From the NCBI GenBank assembly GCA_026260175.1, contig JAKCWW010000680.1, positions 6,839 to 70,838 of the forward strand: a stretch of 64,000 bases of DNA, written 5' to 3'. Positions 52,301-61,300 of the stretch are shown here, piece after piece. How positions within the stretch are numbered: the stretch's first letter is position 1; each line of letters opens with the position of its first letter. The notes under the pieces were generated by a model that saw only the letters and a list, made by a program, of their open reading frames with translations, had not been told where the DNA came from and ran no database searches. Made by a program: the position numbers and the translations under genes. The DNA is from Reticulitermes lucifugus (lineage: Eukaryota; Arthropoda; Insecta; Blattodea; Rhinotermitidae).

Positions 52301-55300
52301 TGCAGAAGACTGTACTTGATTGAGACCCAAATGCAAAGTCAGGAAAATCTATATCAAGAGGTAGAACACTTGAAAAAATTGTTGGTAGATATGGAACAGA
52401 ATTCTAATCAGTTATTAACTGCTAAATTATCATTGGAGAAGCAGTGTGCAGACATTAGAAAACAACTTAATAATATTGAAGAGATGGAGAAAGAGGCAAA
52501 GGAGAGAGCAGCCAGTACAGAACAACAGCTTAGGGATGTACTAAATGATAAAGCTGAACTAGAAACAAAGATTCAAATGATGCATGCTGTTGAAGAAAAG
52601 TTCAAGAATCTACAGAAGGAATTTATCAGAAAGGAGGAGTTGAACCTTAGTCTCCAGAAGGAATTGCATGAGGTTACATCAGCAAAGTGTGAACTAGAAG
52701 CAGAATGTAAGAGGCTGCTTGCTGTGGAAGGAAAGCTTCAAAATCAAGAGAGCCTGGAACTGGAATTGAAAGAATTGAGACAAAAGTTAGCAGGTGTTGA
52801 AAAAGAACTGGATGAAGCTATGGTAGCAAAGTCACAGCTGGAGGATGATTATAAGAAAACTGAAACAACACATAGACTTCTCAAGTCTGAAGTAATTACC
52901 CAGAAAAGTAAGAGTGGAGTCCCTGAAGAATGTGAAATGTGGAACAGTCAAGAAGTGTTGAAAATGAAACAAGAGATCAAGATTTTACAGAGTGAACAAC
53001 AGAAACTTCTGTCTGTTCTGGACAATAAAACGCGTGAAAATGACATACTTAAAGCAGACAACATACGATTATTGCAAGTTATTGCAGAACAAACATCAGG
53101 TACCACCAGATGTGAGGGGGAGTGTCAGTTCCAGTGTCATGAATCGGCACAAATGGCAAAGGAAACAATTGCAAATCTGTCAAAGATCATAAAGGATAAG
53201 GACATGGAAATTGAAGTCTTGAATCAAAATTCAGGAACTCTGCTACATTGTTATGAAACCCATTCGAGAAATGAAGAGTTTATGAAATTCAAAGAGGCAG
53301 TCGCAGGACAGCTCAGAAGACTTAATGATGAAAAAACGCAGTTACTAAGAACTGTTCAAGTTAAGCATGAAGAAAACGTTCAGTGCAACGGGGAAATACA
53401 ACGATTGACTGGTCTACTGGAGCAGGAGATGAATAAACTTGCAGAAATGAAGTTCCATCATGCTAACTTGGCTCAGCTGTATGAAGAGAAACAGAAGTTA
53501 GTACTCAACATGCAGAATGATTTGGCTACTGCAATGCTGAGAATTCAGCAGCTAGAAATTGGACACACACATTTAGCCTCTTGTAGTGACTCAGGTGAAG
53601 GTGGCAATGCTGACATTACACAGAAAATGTCCGAACTTGTTCAGAGACATGCACAAGAACATAAAGCAATGGAAAACACAATTCAGTTGCTACATTCACA
53701 AGTCGAAGATTTGCAGAATCAGATACTGCTCTTGTCAGAACAGAAACACACTGAACCAGTCCCTCATACTCATAACAAGGTGAGTTGTGAAGTTAGTATG
53801 TAAGACACCTATGTTTTTAGTACACTGAGCTTCATATACCAGAATGTAGAAAGTCTCTTATGATTCTGCCAAGGTTTGTTACAGTTGTTGAATTATTGCA
53901 AAGCAGTTATATTGAACATTCCATTGTTTGATGCATATTTCATATACATACATTCTTGAATACCCAGTGCCTTTGAAAAAGCCATGCATCTGATTAACAA
54001 AAAAAAAGTTCATTTGAATTTAAGGTGTATGTGTAGGATTTTAACTTTTCACTGTGAATAAATGCCCAAATAGCCTCTCAAATGATGAGCCATATTGTAG
54101 TTACTGTAAGTTGTATAGCACATAATTTTTTCAGATACAAATGCTGTGTTTGTTATTTATTTCTACTACAGCCTCATATTTTCTAGGATCTGATGCCCTG
54201 TCACAGAGGAAATTGTTTCTTTTCCTGATACACAGATTTTTGCCATCTGTCCCTGGCTTACTTCAAAGCCTTGAATTTCATGTTCTGCCACCTTTAAATG
54301 GCACATTTTGACTGATGATGTTACTGGAACTGCCACCTCACTTAACATATTAACAAAGTTTAACTCCTCTTTCAGAATATTAAATCTTCTTGCCGCAAGG
54401 GCCTCTGCTTTCATCTTCTTTACCCAGTCTGTTACACAACCTTCACTAATGTTGTATTTTCTACCAGCAGCACAATTTCTGATTTCTTCTGCCTCTTAAA
54501 TTATTTCCAGTTGTTCATGAGCAATGAAAGGTTGTAGATGCAGGCCTTCAGTACCTCACATTTGACAGAGCATATGCACATTACCTCACAGATAAATATT
54601 TGTTTGTGCACTTCACCTGTTTATTGTGCTCGAAAGGAAGGGGAAAGGGTGAAAGTTACTCTGCACTGTTGCCTTGGTTGTCACGGTAAACCCTGAAGAT
54701 GAAGGCAGCAGGTTTCTCCGAAACGTCGGTACTCATTCTGGGATACATGGTGCCCCATTCTAAAAGACTAATCTTCAGCCACTGCCATGAGAACCTCAAA
54801 TCTCACAAGTTGTCAAATTGATACAAAGTCTTCCCATAAGGTGCACAATATGTAAGTGAAAAGTCTGATGTACTGGGGCAAACTGAAGTTGTCTCTATGC
54901 ATGCCATGAAGGCATATGGAAGAGTAGAAGTATAATGCTAATGGTTCTTAATCTTGGCACTAGATGGAAATGAATGATCAGCTTTATGCCCTTGCCACTT
55001 CCCTGTGTGGGAAAGTGATCCTGCTACCCATAGAATAAGGGGCTGGATGGGTCTCAGAGCTGGTCTAGGTGCTTTGGAGAAGAGAAAAATCTCTTTCCTC
55101 TGCCATGAATTGAGTCACGGTTCCCATAGTTCCATTACTTTACCAATTACACTATCCCAGCTCATCATGTATTAAGGCCCTGCTTCTAAATGAACTGTGA
55201 AATGTTTTGTATGCCTGCAGACAGTGAATGTGGATGTCTCAGTACCTGAGGATCTTCGAGTGCAACTAGAAACATTGAAGGCTGAATACAAACAAATGGC

Positions 55301-58300
55301 AGACAGCCTTCTGCAGGAACAAACTCGAAACAAGTACCTGCAAAATGAGGTATGATGCAAATTTCTTAACAACACTGTGATATCACTGTGTTATTTTGAT
55401 GTATCATATCTCACGTTGAGTGGGTAGCATCCTATCATGTTCAGGAGGTGCCAGGTTCAAATCTTTGCCGATATACAGTATCTTATCTGATATTTTTATG
55501 GCTTTCCTGAGTCTGTGGTAATGTTTGAATAGGCCATAGCTGCTTCTCCATCTTTATAGTTCATCTTTACAGCCATCTTACCATTCAGTGCTATGTAACT
55601 GGCCTAATGAAAGAGCACCTGTGTGTACTGTAACCTGTTTGCACCCCATACTGAGTTTGAAATGTCATATTTCTGAAACATAATTGACTGTGTGACTGGT
55701 TGAACTCACTCTGGAGCTTGATTGGACAGTGAATTATCTGCATTGTCATTGTTGTTGTCATCAGTCAGCACTAGAAATGTTGCAGTTTATAAGTACTGTT
55801 TGGCATTACATTGTAAACAGTATTGCAATGTGGAGTTGCACACTTAATAAAAATTTCAGTCACAGTATAATCCTGATCTAAGGTTTCTCAATTTAAGATT
55901 TTCACACATTTTACATTCATTTGATGTTCTCCTGGCCATAACACAATGTGTATAATGTATAATTTTTCCCAATGTAAGGTTTCTAGGTTTTATGTTTTTC
56001 CTGCATTTAAGACATGAAAATTCATTCCCTACACCATTTGGAGCCTCAATTTAGGGTTTTTGTTTTCAACTTTGAAGTTTGGGTTGCATATATAATGCCA
56101 TATTATGCTCAGTGTAAGTGATGTTAGAACTAATTGCAAACTATCACACCAGTGTACTGTCAATTCCTAAGTCAGCCAGCATGTGATTGGTCAGAAAGCT
56201 CATGACAGAAGCTATTTGGCACATAAGAACATTTCAAACTCATTATTATGGATCATGGATATAAGTACCTGGAGATTTGTAATCATATACTGTGCTGACG
56301 GAAGAGTGGACTTTTATGTGTTGTATAATGAAACACTAATTGTAGTTCTTGTGATTTTTTTCTTTCATGTCCCATAAAATGAATGTAAAAAATATAAATA
56401 TAAAATGGAGTAAAAGTAAACATCATTAGGTTTAAATTTAGAGTGAATATGATGTTTTTTGCAACCACAGTAGTAATTTTCTGTTTCATTTTGACACAAT
56501 CCCCATTTACAATCTTTCTCAGTTTAAGGTATATAAAGCTTTTCCTCCTAGACGAATAATAAGTGGGGTTCTAGGGTATAAGGAAATTATTTATACATTG
56601 TTAATCTCCTGTCATGTAAACTTAAATATTTGTCTCAGTTAATTATATTTGTATATAAAATAATCATTGCCGGGCTTAATTGATGAATAAGAATAGACTT
56701 GTGAAATATATTTTAAAGTTGTCCATTGCGTACATTTTTTAGATCCATGTATTCAATTTATTTTACCAACTAAATGCACATTATTAGTTTCATATGAGTG
56801 TTAAATACATAGCTGTGACATGTTTCGGTGTAAGCGCACCATCCTCGGGGAACACAGTATGCTTGGCATACTGTACTCCCTGAGGGTATTTCACAACAGT
56901 TATGGTGTGTGATGACTCCAGCATTCACTTCACACCATATAACAGTTTTGTGGCCTTGTAAAGGCATAGACTGCATTGAATTTTTTTTATGTAACAACAT
57001 GGATGCATGGCTGGAACAGTGATCACCTTCCCACAATTCTCAACTGCTTTTAAAACATTTGTATCATTTGAACACTCTTAATTGGCTGAATATCTCATCA
57101 GCAAATTTCACTTTTTACAAATCATGTTTTCTTAGCAGTTTTTCATGTTTTATAACAAAATTTTACACAAATTCACTGTTCCATTAATGACATTTTTAAA
57201 AAATTGCTAGTGTCTACTTTCTTTGAATCAAATATTGCCTTTACTTGACAACTTAACATGTTAGGACTGACTGGAAGCCAGGAACAAGATTCAGACTGCC
57301 TACTGAGCCTTGCCCAATCATTACACAGTCATCACATGATTTTAGAGTTGAGGTTGGGTGCACAATACAGGAACTTCTTGAGCAGCTTTTGTATATGTTG
57401 TGTCATTTGCAAAAGGTGGAAAATTCTAAGCTGAGGGGCATATTTGCAGAGTGATAAAGTAGAGAAGATATGGGCCTACACTCAGGCAATTATAGTATTC
57501 ATCAGAGGATAAATTTATATATTGCTGCCGCATCATGTTTCTTGTCAGGTACAAGAACAGTGTGAGAAAGAGAGTGTGCTGCTGAAGGAGCTTGAGAGGT
57601 TACGACTTCATCTGGTGGCAGTAGAGGAGGGTTACACGCAGGAGGCCCTGAATGCTGAGGAGCAGATGAAGGACCTACAGAACAAATTGGCACAGGCTGA
57701 AGAGAGGATCAAGAATTCCTCTACGGCCTACACATCGGCAAGGTTAGTACAGTTCTTACAATTTCGGGTTTGTTATGTGTCAGGAAGATGGAATTTGATG
57801 CACATGCCCAGTTCTGTTCATACTAATGAGCAAGTCATTGTAGTGGTAATGGTATACCTGCATATGAATGTAAGCCAGTGGTTAGACTACTGGCTGCATT
57901 GAGGTTTTATTGTTCTCCTCTCTATCTCAAAGGAATCTGGTATAGTACAGTGAAATAAGCCATAAATGGTGTGATGGTGATAATGAATAAACTGTTATAG
58001 CTAGGCATGTGAAGTACTGTTTGTAAGCCAACAAGTACAGTCATAGCAAGAGTGTGATATTTGGAGGTCATGTCTGAGAAATTTAGAAAATATTTGTCAG
58101 TTTCATTGAACAGGAAATGTGCATATTAGACCCTTTTTGGAGGGTCACTGACTTTTATATCTCGGTTGAATTTTGTAAGCCTGTATTCACGGCCATGGAT
58201 GAAGCACATTTTTATCACGGTTTGGGGTATAATGAGTTGCAGCAGACTGTGATGAGGACTCCATACACACGATACCCTTACACATTCAGCGTCCTCTTCT

Positions 58301-61300
58301 GAAGACTGTTGTCTTCTTGGTGGTTCTTGTGTCAGCTTGTTTCCTGTTTCTGTTAATTGATGAGCCCTTGATGAGTCATTATGGCACTTGGCATTACACT
58401 TTCATACATACATTGAAAATTGTGTTCAGTGGTTACATTGGCCATGAACCTGGCAAACCATATCTTGCACGGGACTTCAACCTCAATGGATGTAATTTTC
58501 TTTAGTTTATACATACCATTGTGACACATATATAAGGAAGTAATATATAAACTGTCAATCACAGCATTTATATTATGATACCTGATGATGGCCTTATTTA
58601 GGCCGAAAAATGTTTTAACTCGTCATTAAACACCTGGCAATATTTGTGTTATGATAGACTGTTTATATATTAGTTCTTTATGGATGCCATTTTGCTGAAT
58701 ACCTCAGGCACACAGTTTAATGCCACTATGAATCCAGCATGCGTTTGTGTGAACATGTGCAGCAGCCAGGTAATGAGAACCTTCGGACTTCTGAACATTC
58801 AGTCTGCATTATTATACATAAAAAGGTAAAAAGGCAAAGTTATTCCTGTCCACACGATGACATGTAGGGGATGAAGGGGTATAGCTCTATTTTTTCCTAA
58901 TCTCAGCACAAGATGAAGCTGAGTGGTGGACATCATGTTTCAGTTACTTTATCCCAAGGGAAAGACCGCCCAGTACCTGTTGAACAGGGAGCTGGGTGGG
59001 CTCCAGAGCCAATTTGGATGTTTTGAAGAAGAGAAAAACTACTGCCTATGCCAGGAATTGAACCTCAGATTATCCATTCCATAGCATTGTCACATGATTA
59101 TATGTTACAAAGAATTCAGCTTTAAAACCAAGAAGATCTTTTTTGATGATTCTCTATTTGTTAAGCAAAATTTTAAATATTTTCATAGCACTTTCATTTT
59201 TCTTACCAGAGTCATAGACTTTCCAATTATGGTACCAAAAGGGTATGCAGCCAACAGCTTTAGGTAATAGTGTACTAAGTTTTTATTGCTGTTGTCTGTC
59301 AGTATCAGAGCCAATCAACATGTGGAGTCCCTACAGGGGCAGGCCCGACTGATAGCTCAGCAGAGAGATGAGATCCAACTGAAACTGTCAGCTGCTGAGG
59401 ATCAAATTCACCATCACTCAGCAGCACTGTGTAACCTGCAGATTGTGCTGGAGCAGTTCCAGAAAGGTCAGATCTTGTAAAGTCTTTACTATCTGTATGT
59501 TTAGTCTGATAGGACATCATCATGTTTCTGTGAATTTGAGTGGGACCAGATTTGCTGTCACATGCAGAATTGGTTGGACTGAGGTTGCAGTCCTTCCAGA
59601 CTGACAATAGTATGAATGAAGTGTGTACTTATAAATTGTTTTTTCCGCAATAATTGTTTTATGGAAGTTACATTAATCCCACTAGAACAGGAAATCGAGA
59701 AGTTTTGTTTTATAAGTTGGGTATTGATTTACTTTTTGTATCCCAATCAAAAAAAAATGTAGAGCTTAAAGATACAAAGCTGTAATTTTGTCTGTTCTTT
59801 CATATGGATGTGATACTTTGTCTATCACATTTAGGGACTGTTACAGACTGAAGGTGTTTGATAAGAGGGCACTAAGAAGAATACTGGACCTAGGGGGGAG
59901 AAAGTAACAGGAAGCTGGAGAAAATGGTATAATGAGGAGCTTTGTGATGTACACTGCTCACCAAATGTTATTAGAATGTTGTAATTGAGAAGGATGAGAT
60001 TGGCACAATATGTGACGCACGTGGGAGTGAAGAAAACTACTTGCTGATTTACTGGTGGGAAAACCTGAAGACAAGAGACTAAGTGGTAGATGTAGCCATA
60101 GGTGGGAGGATGATATTAAGTGGATCTTAATGAAATGTGATGGGAGGGTGTGGAGTGGATTAATCTGGCTGTATGTATGCATGCATGCATGTATGTATGT
60201 ATATTGGGCTGCTGTGATTGTGACAATGAACTTTTCGGTTCCATACAGTGCAGGGAATTTCTTGACTAGCCGAGTGTGTTGGCTTCTCATGAGGGTCCCT
60301 GCTCCAAGGAGTTAGTTTGTGCTGTAGTATCATAAGTCACCATGTGAGGTACTTCTAGCAAGATGTATTCAGTTGCTGCAAAATGGATTGGAGAAGAAAC
60401 CCCTAAAGGATAATTAATTAATTTTATTTCAATCCAACAAATGCACTACACCTTTCTTTCGCTGATTTCTTGCCCCTACATATGTTTCGGCACACCCTGT
60501 GCCATCCTCAGGAGGGTCGTCGAGAGTTCACAGTCTTCAATACATCCAATTGTTTTTCACTCACTTTCACAGCACATAATTTTGTATGCCACAGGCACTA
60601 AATATCACTTGTCTTTCTGTTCATAGTGATAACTTATCATGAGATGTAAAGCTTTATAATGTAAAGTAATGCCACAATATGACCTGTGTTTTTTTATTCT
60701 CTTTTAGTTATTTAGATTGTGGCGTGTGAGGATACATTAATCCAAGGACAAATGGATGTATTGCAACCGTGAAAGGATCATTATAAAAACTGGAACATAT
60801 TTGATGATGTGACATGGGGTACAGATGTCGATAAAATATGTGATCATAGTTGCTTATGTTGGCAGATAAAGAAATGGAGATAAAGTTGGCAACAGAGAGA
60901 CTGCAGCAGCAACTGCAAGGAGCACAGCAGCATCATGATGAGCTGTGTGCAGAAATAACTGCACTCAAAGTAAGAAACCTTTAGTAAGTTTAATATGCAT
61001 CCATATACAATGCAGAATTATTGCCTTGTGGAAATATTTCATAAAGGATGCTGACATATTTCCTTGAAAAGCAGAAACATACCATTTGAGTTGCAGTTTG
61101 AAATGCAAGTGAAAGAACCAGTTGTCACTTCCGTCTGTACACTTTAAGAAACTTAACTTTGACTGAATTGTTTTCTTACTGTTTACAATCTGAACAAAAC
61201 TCTCTTGAGGAATTTTAATTTCATCCATGTTATGTGATTCTATATGTTGTGTTTGAGAACATATCTGTCTAAATCTGAAGTGGACAGAGTGCTGAGATTA

